This document shows, piece by piece, positions 36,009-48,010 of a stretch of 64,000 bases of DNA. The position numbers and the translations under genes were made by a program. Below the pieces are notes generated by a model. The model had not been told where the DNA came from. It worked only from the letters and a program-made list of their open reading frames with translations, and made no database searches. The number at the start of each line of letters is the position of its first letter. Position 1 is the stretch's first letter. The stretch is from Solen grandis (lineage: Eukaryota; Mollusca; Bivalvia; Adapedonta; Solenidae), in assembly GCA_021229015.1 (NCBI GenBank), contig CM037789.1:36274469-36338468 (forward strand), written 5' to 3'.

Positions 36009-36504
36009 ATGCGCTCTTCAATATTGTGACTCCTTATTGTACTCTATACCAATCGCATCTGTAACGACGTTTACTCTAAAGATGTCTTCGCTGTCGACTT
36101 TCCGACCTCTCTCCAGGAATTATGTCCGTTCAGAAAATTCTGTGATCGTGAGTTTCGAATATTACAAATCAAAAGAAAATCCCATGTCCTGCGACCAAGA
36201 TTGTGGCAACTCAAGCACGTGTTGCCTGGACAAGTTTGACAATGTCCGGTTGACAGAGACATCAGAGTGTAAGAAACTAGTCATCAAAACAGCATACATC
36301 GAAACAGCATACATCGAAACAGCATACTTACCTACGTACTATATGATCAATTCATGTCTGGACACAGCTCTGAGCTGCGTAGACAAGAACCAAACAGAAC
36401 TCAATTATTTTCATCCTGTTTCATCAAAAACAACAGAATACATATATTTCAATAAAAAATGTGCAGAATGTATATGTTCGTATGTCAGGGACGGTCTTAT
36501 ATAA
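36009..36504 (+). pseudogene. SMB-domain protein pseudogene (copy 1)
   Basis: A damaged copy of the first exon at 56845-57840. The start ATG at 36009 is kept, but an in-frame TGA occurs at 36027-36029, inside the signal peptide. Deletions around 36150-36190 disrupt the first half of the somatomedin-B-like cysteine set. The later motif CDQDCGNSSTCCLDKF survives (C-D-x-D-C and CC), as does a stretch matching residues 105-160 of copy 2 (YYMINSCLDT, DYFHPVSSK-like). A 15-base unit is tandemly repeated at 36288-36332 (ETAYI repeats). Homology ends near 36478, after CAEC, and the second exon is absent. The frame closes at TAA 36502-36504. Confidence 0.8.
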
Positions 36505-36639
36505 AGCAGCGGAGGAGAAAAAGCCTCGGTCATAGCAAAAAATTAAAACGACAGAAAAGAACTAAAGAAAGTGTTGAAGATACTTTTTTATTTCATTTTT
36601 AGGTTTTCCACAGGGAAATAATACAATAAACAAATTCAT

Positions 36640-36960
36640 TCTTTGTCAATATTTCGGCAAAACCGATGTACGAGATTTCTACCTAACAAGCATAGGTACA
36701 CACACACACACTAAATAGTGTAAAACATAAATCTTATGTTTAAAAAAAAGAGTCATAAAACTCATCATTATAGGCTTGTCAAAATGTCTGTTTATAAAGG
36801 AACAGATTTAGATTTGCAATTTGAAGTTTAAAAAAAAAATATGTTTACGTTTACAGTAGAAACTAAGGTTATTCTCACTTACTCTTTGGCTTTTAATATG
36901 TAATTATAGTGGAAACATTTTGAAACATGTATAGATAGAAAATAAAACAACATAATCAAC
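36640..36960. repeat. Segment shared with 48110-48620
   Basis: Short matching phrases occur in the same order, for example AAACTCATCATTATAGGC here and AAACACATCATTATAGGC there, and a GTGGAAACATTTTGAAAC-like phrase. At 48290-48546 the other copy is interrupted by a SINE that is absent here. The relation is weak but ordered. Confidence 0.4.
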
Positions 36961-37094
36961 ATACACTTTACGTCATTTAATTAATATCATTATATATTGA
37001 AATCCACAGTTTTTGGTAAACATATATTATTTAGATGAACAGGACTGTGTCCATATTTTCTCTGAATCCATTTCAAATAATTATGTGGAAGATT

Positions 37095-37226
37095 ATGCTT
37101 ATCCTATATAGTTATTCTATTGTAACAATGTATATTGTTTCAAGAGTCGTCATTGAAAAAGAAAATGTGTATGCCACCAATAAGAAGTCAACTCGAAACT
37201 CTCAAAGCTGTAAGGTTAAAAAATGA
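37095..37226. repeat. Segment shared with 60155-60247
   Basis: ATTGTAACAATGTATATTGT occurs in both places, with the surrounding 100 bases alignable. In the other copy this segment lies just upstream, on the minus strand, of the esterase C-terminal exon. Here that exon is missing and the mariner element follows. Confidence 0.6.
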
Positions 37227-37464
37227 ACACTCAAGCCATTGCAAACATGGTAGTCTTTCTTGTTATATGTTTAAAAGGTGTTGTTAAATCAAAATCGATA
37301 GATGTGCAATGAGACTAAAATAAATCCACACATTAACAACAAAACACACATTCAAAAAAAAAAAAAATGACACGTAATGATTTTACTGGATGACATCCAT
37401 CGAACGTGTCAGTCATTTACTTAAAATTTAGTAAGTATAACACAATAAAATATACATCGTTATA

Positions 37465-38903
37465 CGAGGGTTATCTCAGAATTACGTTAACATTTGTTGT
37501 AACTTGAAAACGACTGGTAATAAAAACAAACAAAATTGCAAGGACAGAAATGTATCTGTTATTGCATAAGTACAGCAAATTACTCATCTGTATGACATCT
37601 AGATCGGAATCTGCACGTAGCCTACATACACAGGGGGGAAGCGTATGCGGGGAAGCTCATCACAACGCCATCAAGACCTCAGAACGTCATTTCGTCGGTG
37701 TAACTATTTCTACGTTACGATATGAAGTTGAGGTTCAATTCTTTTCAATAAAGTACCCCCCCCCCGCCCAAGTCAATACACTTTCTGTGTCGGTGAAACC
37801 ACTGGTCAATAACACTCCGGTACTAGTTCTGATCAAATCCCGCCACAACACGCTGCACTGCTACACAGATAGGTCATGGAACGAGTCAACTCCCCCCCCC
37901 CCCCCCCCCCCCTCAAAGCAGCTTTAACAACCGGAAAGACTCAGAAGTCCATCGGAGCCAAATTCGGCGAATAGGAGGCATGTTCGACGACCTGGAAATC
38001 CAGCAGACTTATCTCCAGCTGGGTAGATGCTGCCGAATGGCTCGATGCGTTATCCTGGTGAATCAATTCCCTGTCCAGTTGAAGTGATGGCCGCTTTCGG
38101 CGTTTAGCTCGCACAAGATCTCTCCACAATACCTGATAAATAGACAAGTAGCAATAGTAATTTAACTGTACCATACAACGCTATTTAGCAAAATAGTTCT
38201 TTTCAGATATTCTGTATATGACATCAATGGGTTAAACTCCATTTTCAAAACTTACCTTTGAGTAATACTCGGCATTCACAGTGGTATGAAGTGGTACTTC
38301 ATGCTTCAATATCAATCCGGCCCTGTCCATGAAGAAAATGTTTCCCGACAAACTTCGCCCGTCGCGCCTTCTTCGGAGGTAGAGAGCCACGTTTTTTCCA
38401 TTGCCGAGATTGCTCCTTGGTTTCAGGATCAAACAGGAATAGCCAGGTCTCGTCAGTAATAATAATACGATCCAGATATTCGTCTCCTTCCTTTCGATAC
38501 TGTGCCAGAAACTTACTAGAGGCAGCTACTCTGTTTCCCTTATTTCTATGGTTTCTATGGTGTAAGTAGTCTAGGAACCTATCGTGAACTGAGTTTCCTC
38601 ATGTTTAAGCTGTCCGTTAATATGCGATTGACTGTCACACACATCTCGGACTGTATACCGCTGGTCTTTCTCGATGACGTCCTTGATGTCCCTAATTGAC
38701 GTCGCAGTCAAAATCGACTTTTCTCCCCGATACTTGGCTACTATGACGACGTTATAACGAATGCATATTATATATATAAGAAAACATCACAATCACTTAA
38801 TTCAAAATAGCTTATAGGTATTATGTTTAACATTTCGTAACAATACACCCATTAATAAAAAAAAGTTATGGCAAAAGTCTACGTAATTCTGGGACAACCC
38901 TCG
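37465..38903 (-). mobile_element. Mariner-family transposon, defective
   Basis: Terminal inverted repeats begin CGAGGGTTATCTCAGAATTA on the left and end ATTCTGGGACAACCCTCG on the right. TA target duplications are at 37463-37464 and 38904-38905. The minus strand encodes a broken transposase. A helix-turn-helix/linker relic lies near 38560-38700 (TDSLNMRKL). The catalytic segment has ITDETW near 38455. The block HQDNASSHSA lies near 38050, and exactly 34 residues separate its Asp from the Asp of LAPMDF near 37943, which is the DD34D spacing of mariner. Stops and frameshifts occur throughout, including a TGA after LAPMDF, and a C20 run lies in the 3' part. Confidence 0.9.
37889..37912 (+). repeat. 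Poly-C tract inside mariner
   Basis: About 20 C residues occur in the region that should encode the transposase C-terminus. It is an expansion after inactivation. Confidence 0.85.
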
Positions 38904-38910
38904 TATTTAC

Positions 38911-40850
38911 CGAGATTTTTCAAAATTTCTCCATATGATGATGATATTCCTGGATAAGCCTTCGTCATAATTGGTTCCATTTGAAAACTTAGGAGAAGCT
39001 GGTGACAAAGGTATTCCGAACGCATAGGCTATATCATCGGCGTGGTTGGATCCTATGTCAGATATATAAAGAAAGTTATACTAGTATGGTTTTGTCCTTC
39101 TTCAAGTATCATGAAACTATTTAAATTTGATTTTCCCCGTTGTTAATTTTTGCAAATACGGGTACAATATACGGACGCAAAAGATGTAAATTAAGAATAA
39201 AGGGTATACACATATAGTATCAGATGAAAAAGAAAAAAAAAGAAAAAATATTTCGTCCGAACCCATTCCATTCCATTATCACTTCCAAATAAAGTGTTTT
39301 CATGAATATTAATCAACTACTTGCTTTCTAATAAAAGCACTATTTTTCCATAGTGTTTCTTAATTGAAATTACTAAAGTAAAAGCTGACTTTCAAAATTT
39401 CTAACCACTATATGTAACGCGCTGTATCATTTCTCAATTGATCAGCATTGTCTCCGCAATGTATTCAGTAAAAACATGAAATAAGTAATCATAATTTATC
39501 AGTACGATGCTTGCTAATCAAAAATTCCACGGTCGATTTAGAAACAAAGCGTATTGAGCGAATATGGTTTCCGACGATGAAAAAATACCGTTAACCCACG
39601 ATAGGGTGTTTCAGCAGCTATCTCGTAGAAATAATTTAACTTGGCATGTCCGAGAACGGTTTTAATAGCTCCAACAAAAAAAAGTCATATCTGACATAAT
39701 ATTAACAGCACTGTCGTACAGTTTAATGGAGTAATTCGGATCTTACCAGTCTGTGAACTCAAATATAACAGCGTTGGCAAGATATTACTCTATCTTTTTA
39801 GTTTTTGGTGAAAAACATTGTGCAACGTACGGTATGATTTTATTTACGAAGAGGTCTCTGGTAATGTTAGATTTTCGACGTCAGATTGATTCACCATCTT
39901 TTCAATAATATGAATGTTCAGTGCACTGTCCATGTTGTTGACGACTGTCAGAAAATCTACAGACGAAAAAAGACTTCGTGCCTTGGAAGATACGGAATTA
40001 TACTCATAGATGATGCCATCATTATCAAGGTAGTGCATATAGTCAAGTTTACTGTCTGCAACACTGTTGAATGTGTCGGCTTACTTGGATCCGAGACTGC
40101 CTGCAAGGTCTGGCGGTCCAGTTTCCGCTCAGTTTTGCGAACAGCTCACCAAAGATTGTACTTACATAACAGGCATTTCCTAAGTCCGATCCGCTATCCG
40201 CGATTGCTCTCCGGAACGTACCAGCGTTGCCCCGGTATAATATCTGATTAACGAAATTTCCGGCCCCAGCAGAATCTTCAAATATTGTTGTCACATGTAA
40301 GTTTCTATGGAAAATACTTTATTATATATACCCATGTGATTGCAAGGATCTTACCCCACAATCCTTGATTCCCTATCAGTTGTCAATCAGAGTTGTGTAA
40401 AAATCCGAACACACCCAGTCGATAACTGATCGTGATCACAATGATGTGTCCCAGAAAGCTTATTCTGTTCGGGTCATAGTCTGCCGATGTTCCTACCTTG
40501 TATGTAACCAAATCATAACTGGTAAAACATCACTCATTGCAAGTCCCCTGGTACGTTAACATTAGGGTACAAACAGTCCTCTGAAACTGGAAGCTCTGAT
40601 TGAACTGTGACACCATACTGGTGTCAAGATTGTACCGGCTTTATCGCATTGTAAGGAAAGATAAATGAGGTCTTTGGCACAGGATTCTTGAAGCGATTGT
40701 TCCGAATTGGCGCCTCGGCGTAAAGAATAGCCGTGAAATAGTTCACTTGATTCGTTTTTTCCTGCGGAAGTAATTGTTATTGCAAATTCATTGATGTCTC
40801 CAAGGGCTGCCTGGACGTGAACAGATGCGGACTTCACCAGGCACAATACA
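38911..40850 (-). pseudogene. Carboxylesterase (cholinesterase/neuroligin-like) pseudogene, copy 1
   Basis: Minus-strand fragments occur in family order. AEAPIRNNRFKNP (about 40700) is like the GIPYAxPPxGxxRF block. SELPVSEDCLY (about 40575) is the SEDCLYLN block. VITISYRLGVFGFL (about 40405) and GNQGLW (about 40360) follow. Next is the nucleophile region FEDSAGAG (about 40275), then AIADSGSDLG, SSVDFLTVVN (about 39945), FEFTDW then DP (about 39740), and the histidine block SNHADDIAYAFG (38911-39052). Lesions include TGA before HQYG, TGA before QLIGNQG, a frameshift after VNVPGDL, a missing DQxxALxWV segment, and W-TAA-DP. The usual G-x-S-x-G is E-D-S-A-G, and the acidic triad residue position has Asp. 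The gene is clearly dead. Confidence 0.85.
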
Positions 40851-40959
40851 CGCTATGAAGTGTTAGTTCAATACCCAAATCGGTTTGCGCCTGAATGTTA
40901 ATTCAGTTAATGTGCCTGAAGCCATAAAAGGTTAATTCTTTAACTTCTTTTGTGACCAA

Positions 40960-42348
40960 CCTTTGTCAGGCTTCCGTCGTCGTGAGTCGTGAGTGGTCAG
41001 TCGTCAACAATTTACTTAAAAATCTTCTTCTCTGAAACTACAGATGGGAAAGTGATCAAACTTTGCAAGGATGTTCCTAAGGTGATCCTCTATGAAAGTT
41101 GTTCAAATGGTTCCGGTCTGTTACATAATTAGGTCACAAAAGCTTAAAATAGATTTTAAAAGTGAAGTCTGAAACTACAAGGCCTAGAGCTTAGATATTT
41201 GGTGTGTAGTATTGTCTAGTGGATCTATACTGGATCTATACCTAGTTTGTTCAAATCATGGCCCTGGGGTCAAATTTGGCCCCGCCCCAGGAGTCACTTG
41301 ATTTTACATAGGCTATTATAGAAAAAAAAAGAATTAAATCTTCTTCTCAGAAACCACAAGGCCTGGAGTTTAGATATTTAATGTGCAGCATTGTCTAGTA
41401 GATCACTACCAAGTTTGTTCAAATCATGGCCCTGGGGTCAAATTTTGCTCCGCCATAGGGGTCACCTAATTTTACATAGGATAATATAGAAAAAACTTGA
41501 AAAATCTTCTTCCCTTCTTCATTCCATATATACTAGTTATATAAAATAACAAACACAAAATAACTTAATTACTATTTTGTAATTGTAGTAAGCACTCGGG
41601 CAACCGACATGTTGAAAAAGGTCAAACGTCCCATCTTACAAAACATTTGCAACACATAAAGAATAATTATGATGAATCCTAGTACTTTACACATAACTCG
41701 ATGACCCTGAAAATCTGAAGGCATTTTTCATATCTACCTTCTAGACATGTAAATCAAGTTTATATAAAAATTAACGGTGTTGCACTGTCGACTACCCAAA
41801 ACTGAATGACTTAACTACTGGAGAGACGCACGGAGAGCACGTGCCTTACAGTGACACCTACCCGTATATATTTCACGACAAGGGAAATTATTTATCTGCT
41901 AATTCATTTCATTCAAACGCAGAAAAATACATTTCTCAAAAACCACAAGGCCTAGAGTTTAGATATTTGGTGTGTCGCATTGTCTAGTGGATCTATACCA
42001 AGTTTGTTCAAACCATGACCCAGGGGTCAAATTTGGCCCCGCCATAGGGGTCACCTGATTTTACATAGGCTAATATAGGAAAAAACTTGAAAAATCTTTT
42101 TCTCAGAAACCACAAGGCCTGGAGTTAAGATATTTGGTGTGCAGCTTCGTCTAGTGGAACTCTACCAAGTTTGTTCAAATCATGGCCCTTGGGTCAAATT
42201 TGGCTCCGCCAAAGGGGTCAGTTGATTTAACATAAACTAATATAGGAAAGAAACATTGGGTCAAAATTGCCCATGTCCCAGGTGTCACTTGATTTTACAT
42301 AGCCTAATGATACAAGGTGAGCGATCTAGGGCCATTATGGCCCTTTTG
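40960..42348 (+). mobile_element. Tandem-core repeat element with Helentron-like 3' end
   Basis: The start resembles GTCAGGCTTCCGTCGTCGTGA then GTCGTCAACAATTT, as in the element at 52682. The core units of about 170 bp carry AACCACAAGGCCTAGAGTTT, CCAAGTTTGTTCAAATCATG, GGGGTCAAATTTGGC and GGGGTCACCTGATTTTACAT. About five units are recognised, with a unique insertion at about 41540-41930. The 3' end reads GGTGAGCGATCT, then a near-perfect hairpin AGGGCCAT/ATGGCCCT and TTTTG then TT. No genes are present. Confidence 0.7.
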
Positions 42349-42825
42349 TTACGAGTATCTTCAGACTTAAATCCACTTAAAATAACGACAATATTTAAAG
42401 GAAAGGACCTAATTAGTGCATACGTAAGTTCTATCTATGATTGTTGATTTTAATTTGGTTTGATCATTGCAAAGGAAGCCATTATGAAACACATTATGCT
42501 TTAATTGTATATGTACAGATGGCGAAATATCCCGGCGGCACAGAGGTCCAAAGGTAGAAACATCGAGCCAACCACTTGTAAAATGAGAACTCCAAGTTAC
42601 TAAACCGCGCGGTAATGGGTTTAGCAAGAAAGTGTCTACAAGCACTCGGCATTGGAGGCCCAAATATAAAAGGCATTAGTAGAGTATGCAAAAAAGTTTG
42701 TAAGGTATATATCATACAGAATCATCGTTTTTAATTAATTATCGTTTTAGAGCAAATGCATTCGGTTATGAACTGACTATACAGTAAAGAAGTATTGCGG
42801 TTTACATAATAAAACCGAGTTTCGT

Positions 42826-42847
42826 GAGAGAGAGAGAGAGAGAGAGA
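42826..42847 (+). repeat. (GA)n microsatellite
   Basis: About 11 GA units. The matching tract in the second copy (about 45292-45314) differs slightly in length. Confidence 0.9.
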
Positions 42848-43470
42848 ATAATATGATAAGAATTAAATTTTTTCATACATTCATTAGAATGTCCGAATCA
42901 AGCATGCCTTTAATTTCAGCAAAAAATTGCAATAACACAACAACACGATTGTGTGATATACATGTAGATTCTTGCAGTCTCGTGTGGAATGTAATAAATA
43001 TGTCGAAATAACTAATTAATAATATGATACAGCCCTAATTACTTTTCAAATTTCAATATTCAAATGTCTGAGTTTTAAAATCAATAAGTAAAAATCAATA
43101 GTAATTCTGTCAATTATGTCAATAAACATGTAGGCGTCAGCTTAAAGAGGAGGTTACTAATAAAAATGGCAGCACAATTCTTCCAACATGCGGTTTTTCC
43201 CAGCGTAACTATTTAACCTCACATTTGACCTACTTGAGGATGATGATGCGAAATAATGCCAAATGGATATCTTAACTATTTTCATTGAAAATAATTCCTA
43301 TACTTTCGGAAAAAGGTTACAGTGTATGTTGAGATGACAACTAGCTGATATTTATTTTGTTTTTGGCTGAACGTTATTAATCACATACAATATACATTGA
43401 TAATGGGATACCATTATTTTCACACTGTCGTGAAAATAAAAAATGACATATTTTATTAAGAGACCGTTTT

Positions 43471-43514
43471 ATTAAGAGACCACTTTTACAAAATCCCAAG
43501 GGTGGTCTCTTAAT
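43471..43514. repeat. Hairpin of a foldback repeat family
   Basis: ATTAAGAGACCAC (43471-43483) faces its exact complement GTGGTCTCTTAAT (43502-43514), followed by ACAAGTTTGACTGTA. This resembles the terminus of foldback elements often seen in marine invertebrate DNA. The second copy lies 2466 bases to the right. Confidence 0.55.
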
Positions 43515-44437
43515 ACAAGTTTGACTGTAAGATTGAAAGACGGTTATACTTCGCTTCATTATAAATTTCATCTGCTTATTTTACTTCCGTAAATGGAAAT
43601 GCTTCACAGATAATAAAATACATCATATATAACCGTTCTACATTCTCCAGTACTTTAATCCCCATCAATATGCCGTATTCTGATGATTCAAAATGATAAC
43701 TTTAAAACTTGTTACTTCTACGTGTAGAAGTTATCGAAAGACTTCTCCGGTTTATACAGAACTATATAATAAAATAAACTAATGCATGTTATACTATTTT
43801 AGTTAAAGCATATAACATATGTGAACTTTATTTGCCTGAGTTGATTACCCTTGCAATTACTTGATTATTTAGAAGGCATCCAATTATCTGTAACCTTTGC
43901 AAGAATAAATTATCTTCAGACAATACTGAAAACATGTGATATATTTTCAAAACCGTCCAAGGCGTAAGGTACTGGTATTATTCAGGCACCACCAATAGAG
44001 ATCGGTATAATTTGTAGGAACTTTTCAAATCAATGTAAAATAAAGGTATCCGTAAGTTTAATAAAACAAGTGAAATGGTTGGATTTCAAAGGTATTCCAG
44101 TGATATTTATTTAGAGATATGTATTTATTCTCTGAAACGAAATATTTAATCGAACCCTGTCACTCATATGTTGACACTTTCTTTATTTATACACAATATA
44201 ACATAATCAGCATAAAACAGCTCATCGACATGAATTGCAATAAAAAATAATACCTATAATTGTTACATACACACACACATGATCGTGTAATACTATCTTA
44301 GCTAGTAATCCCATATGTGACCCATACCTTACATACGGTTTATACCTCGATCTGAATGTAGAATATTGCCACGGTAAAGAATATTTGTCTTATACCTCGT
44401 TACGTACTTCAACATCGAAACTAAACACTAAAAACAA

Positions 44438-44998
44438 CTAGAAATGTGTCCATAGGACACAGATGCCCCCACAGCCGTTGTTTGTTTTGTTGAATGTTAG
44501 CATGTCAAGATTCTTTGTCTAGTCTGACAAGGATTTCATACTACAAGTTACGATGACCATGACTTTTACCTTGTACCCCAAAATCAATAGGATTCATCTA
44601 CTGGCAAAGTCCCCCCGGTTTTCATACTTATGTACACAGTGACCCTGACCTTTGACCTAGTGACCTCAAAATCAATATGTTCATCTACCTATCATGGCCA
44701 ATGTCCTACCAGTTTTCACAAATCCAGACCCTGCGGTTCTGCAGTAAACGATCGGATAAGGATTTCATACTAATATACACAGTGACCTTTACCTTTGACC
44801 TAGTGACCTCAAAATCAATAGGCTTCATCTACTGGACATGGCCAATGTCCCTACCAGTTTCCACAAACCCAGACCCTGCCGTTCTCCAGTTAATAATCGG
44901 ATAAGGATTTCATACTAATGTACACAGTGACCTTTACCTTTGACCTAGTGACCTTAAAATCAGTAGGGTCATATACCTATCATGGCCAATGTCCGTAA
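44438..44998 (-). mobile_element. Truncated Helitron-like tandem-core element, minus strand
   Basis: The minus-strand 3' end is GGGGGCATC, hairpin TGTGTCC/GGACACA, TTT and CTAG, then T (44438-44441 on +). The core shows about 150-160-bp units with GTGACCTTTACCTTTGACCT and CAATGTCCCTACCAGTTT. The right part is cut off at 44999 by the tandem duplication boundary. Confidence 0.65.
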
Positions 44999-45000
44999 CG

Positions 45001-47474
45001 GCGGCACAGAGGTCCAAAGGTAGAAACATCGAGCCAACCACTTGTAAAATGAGAACTCCAAGTTACTAAACCGCGCGGTAATGGGTTTAGCAAGAAAGTG
45101 TCTACAAGCACTCGGCATTGGAGGCCCAAATATAAAAGGCATTAGTAGAGTATGCAAAAAAGTTTGTAAGGTATATATCATACAGAATCATCGTTTTTAA
45201 TTAATTATCGTTTTAGAGCAAATGCATTCGGTTATGAACTGACTATACAGTAAAGAAGTATTGCGGTTTACATAATAAAACCGAGTTTCGTGAGAGAGAG
45301 AGAGAGAGAGAGAATAATATGATAAGAATTAAATTTTTTCATACATTCATTAGAATGTCCGAATCAAGCATGCCTTTAATTTCAGCAAAAAATTGCAATA
45401 ACACAACAACACGATTGTGTGATATACATGTAGATTCTTGCAGTCTCGTGTGGAATGTAATAAACATGTCGAAATAACTAATTAATAATATGATACAGCC
45501 CTAATTACTTTTCAAATTTCAATATTCAAATGTCTGAGTTTTAAAATCAATAAGTAAAAATCAATAGTAATTCTGTCAATTATGTCAATAAACATGTAGG
45601 CGTCAGCTTAAAGAGGAGGTTACTAATAAAAATGGCAGCACAATTCTTCCAACATGCGGTTTTTCCCAGCGTAACTATTTAACCTCACATTTGACCTACT
45701 TGAGGATGATGATGCGAAATAATGCCAAATGGATATCTTAACTATTTTCATTGAAAATAATTCCTATACTTTCGGAAAAAGGTTACAGTGTATGTTGAGA
45801 TGACAACTAGCTGATATTTATTTTGTTTTTGGCTGAACGTTATTAATCACATACAATATACATTGATAATGGGATACCATTATTTTCACACTGTCGTGAA
45901 AATAAAAAATGACATATTTTATTAAGAGACCGTTTTATTAAGAGACCACTTTTACAAAATCCCAAGGGTGGTCTCTTAATACAAGTTTGACTGTAAGATT
46001 GAAAGACGGTTATACTTCGCTTCATTATAAATTTCATCTGCTTATTTTACTTCCGTAAATGGAAATGCTTCACAGATAATAAAATACATCATATATAACC
46101 GTTCTACATTCTCCAGTACTTTAATCCCCATCAATATGCCGTATTCTGATGATTCAAAATGATAACTTTAAAACTTGTTACTTCTACGTGTAGAAGTTAT
46201 CGAAAGACTTCTCCGGTTTATACAGAACTATATAATAAAATAAACTAATGCATGTTATACTATTTTAGTTAAAGCATATAACATATGTGAACTTTATTTG
46301 CCTGAGTTGATTACCCTTGCAATTACTTGATTATTTAGAAGGCATCCAATTATCTGTAACCTTTGCAAGAATAAATTATCTTCAGACAATACTGAAAACA
46401 TGTGATATATTTTCAAAACCGTCCAAGGCGTAAGGTACTGGTATTATTCAGGCACCACCAATAGAGATCGGTATAATTTGTAGGAACTTTTCAAATCAAT
46501 GTAAAATAAAGGTATCCGTAAGTTTAATAAAACAAGTGAAATGGTTGGATTTCAAAGGTATTCCAGTGATATTTATTTAGAGATATGTATTTATTCTCTG
46601 AAACGAAATATTTAATCGAACCCTGTCACTCATATGTTGACACTTTCTTTATTTATACACAATATAACATAATCAGCATAAAACAGCTCATCGACATGAA
46701 TTGCAATAAAAAATAATACCTATAATTGTTACATACACACACACATGATCGTGTAATACTATCTTAGCTAGTAATCCCATATGTGACCCATACCTTACAT
46801 ACGGTTTATACCTCGATCTGAATGTAGAATATTGCCACGGTAAAGAATATTTGTCTTATACCTCGTTACGTACTTCAACATCGAAACTAAACACTAAAAA
46901 CAACTAGAAATGTGTCCATAGGACACAGATGCCCCCACAGCCGTTGTTTGTTTTGTTGAATGTTAGCATGTCAAGATTCTTTGTCTAGTCTGACAAGGAT
47001 TTCATACTACAAGTTACGATGACCATGACTTTTACCTAGTGACCTCAAAATCAATAGGATTCATCTACTGGCAAAGTCTAATGTCCCTACCGGTTTTCAT
47101 ACTTATGTACACAGTGACCCTGACCTTTGACCTAGTGACCTCAAAATCAATATGTTCATCTACCTATCATGGCCAATGTCCTACCAGTTTTCACAAATCC
47201 AGACCCTGCGGTTCTGCAGTAAACGATCGGATAAGGATTTCATACTAATATACACAGTGACCTTTACCTTTGACCTAGTGACCTCAAAATCAATAGGCTT
47301 CATCTACTGGACATGGCCAATGTCCCTACCAGTTTCCACAAACCCAGACCCTGCCGTTCTCCAGTTAATAATCGGATAAGGATTTCATACTAATGTACAC
47401 AGTGACCTTTACCTTTGACCTAGTGACCTTAAAATCAGTAGGGTCATATACCTATCATGGCCAATGTCCGTAAC
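45001..47474. repeat. 2.47-kb tandem duplication, copy 2
   Basis: This is the second copy of 42535-44999. The junction is visible: GTCCGTAAC is followed by GGCGGCAC at 44991-45005 but by AGTTTTCAC at 47466-47483. So the left copy was joined back to an internal point of the original sequence. This copy continues into the rest of the tandem-core element. Confidence 0.95.
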
Positions 47475-48010
47475 AGTTTTCACAAACCGAAGCCCTGCCT
47501 TTCTCCAGTTAATGATCGGGTAAGGATTTCATACTTATGTATACAGTGACCTTAACCTTTGACCAAGTGACCTCAAAATTAATTGGCTTAATCTACTGGA
47601 CATGGCCAATGTCCCTACCAGTTTTCACTTACCCAGGTCCTGCGATTCCCCAGATAATGATCGCACAAGGATTTCATACTAATGTACACAATGACCTTTG
47701 ACCTAGTGACCTCAAAATCAATAGGGTTCATCTACTGATCATGGCGAATGTCCCTACAAGTTTTTACAAAACCAGGCCCTGCGGTTCTCCAGTTAATGAT
47801 CGGACAAGGATTTCATACTAATGTACACTGTGACCTTGGCCTTCGACCTCAAAATCTACTGGGTATGGCCAATGTCCCTTCCAGTTTTGTCAAACCCAGA
47901 CCCTGTGGTTCTCCAGTATATGACTGGACGAATTTTGGTCATTCGTACGTACGGACGTACGGACTGCAGCAATGCTATATGCCGCCCACTTTTCAAGTTT
48001 GGGCATAAAA
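46904..48010 (-). mobile_element. Complete Helitron-like tandem-core element, minus strand
   Basis: The 3' end (minus strand) is at 46904: hairpin TGTGTCC/GGACACA, then TTTCTAG followed by T. The core has about six units of 140-160 bp with TGACCTAGTGACCTCAAAAT, CATGGCCAATGTCCCTACCA and GATCGGATAAGGATTTCATA. The presumed 5' end near 48010 (ATGCCCAAAC on the minus strand) is inverted relative to GGGGCAT next to the 3' hairpin. Open frames here read through the tandem units and are not genes. Confidence 0.7.

Larger units (their letters stand above)
42535..44999. repeat. 2.47-kb tandem duplication, copy 1
   Basis: The sequence from GCGGCACAGAGGTCCAAAGG onward recurs at 45001 with an offset of 2466 bases. 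It is almost identical through microsatellites, spacers and the start of the tandem-repeat element. The clear differences I see are a few (GA)n units, single substitutions such as AAATATGTC/AAACATGTC, and a short replaced stretch near 44575-44620. No gene is recognised in the unit. Confidence 0.95.

Noticed and set aside
37550..37927. 125-codon plus-strand frame inside the mariner element
   Set aside because: It is the antisense of the transposase 3' region and ends in a poly-C tract giving Pro repeats.
39886..40251. 121-codon plus-strand frame
   Set aside because: The opposite strand carries recognisable carboxylesterase blocks, so this frame is their shadow.
43377..43571. 64-codon minus-strand frame (identical copy at 45843-46037)
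   Set aside because: It spans a foldback hairpin. The duplication explains the conservation, and there is no start or splice context.
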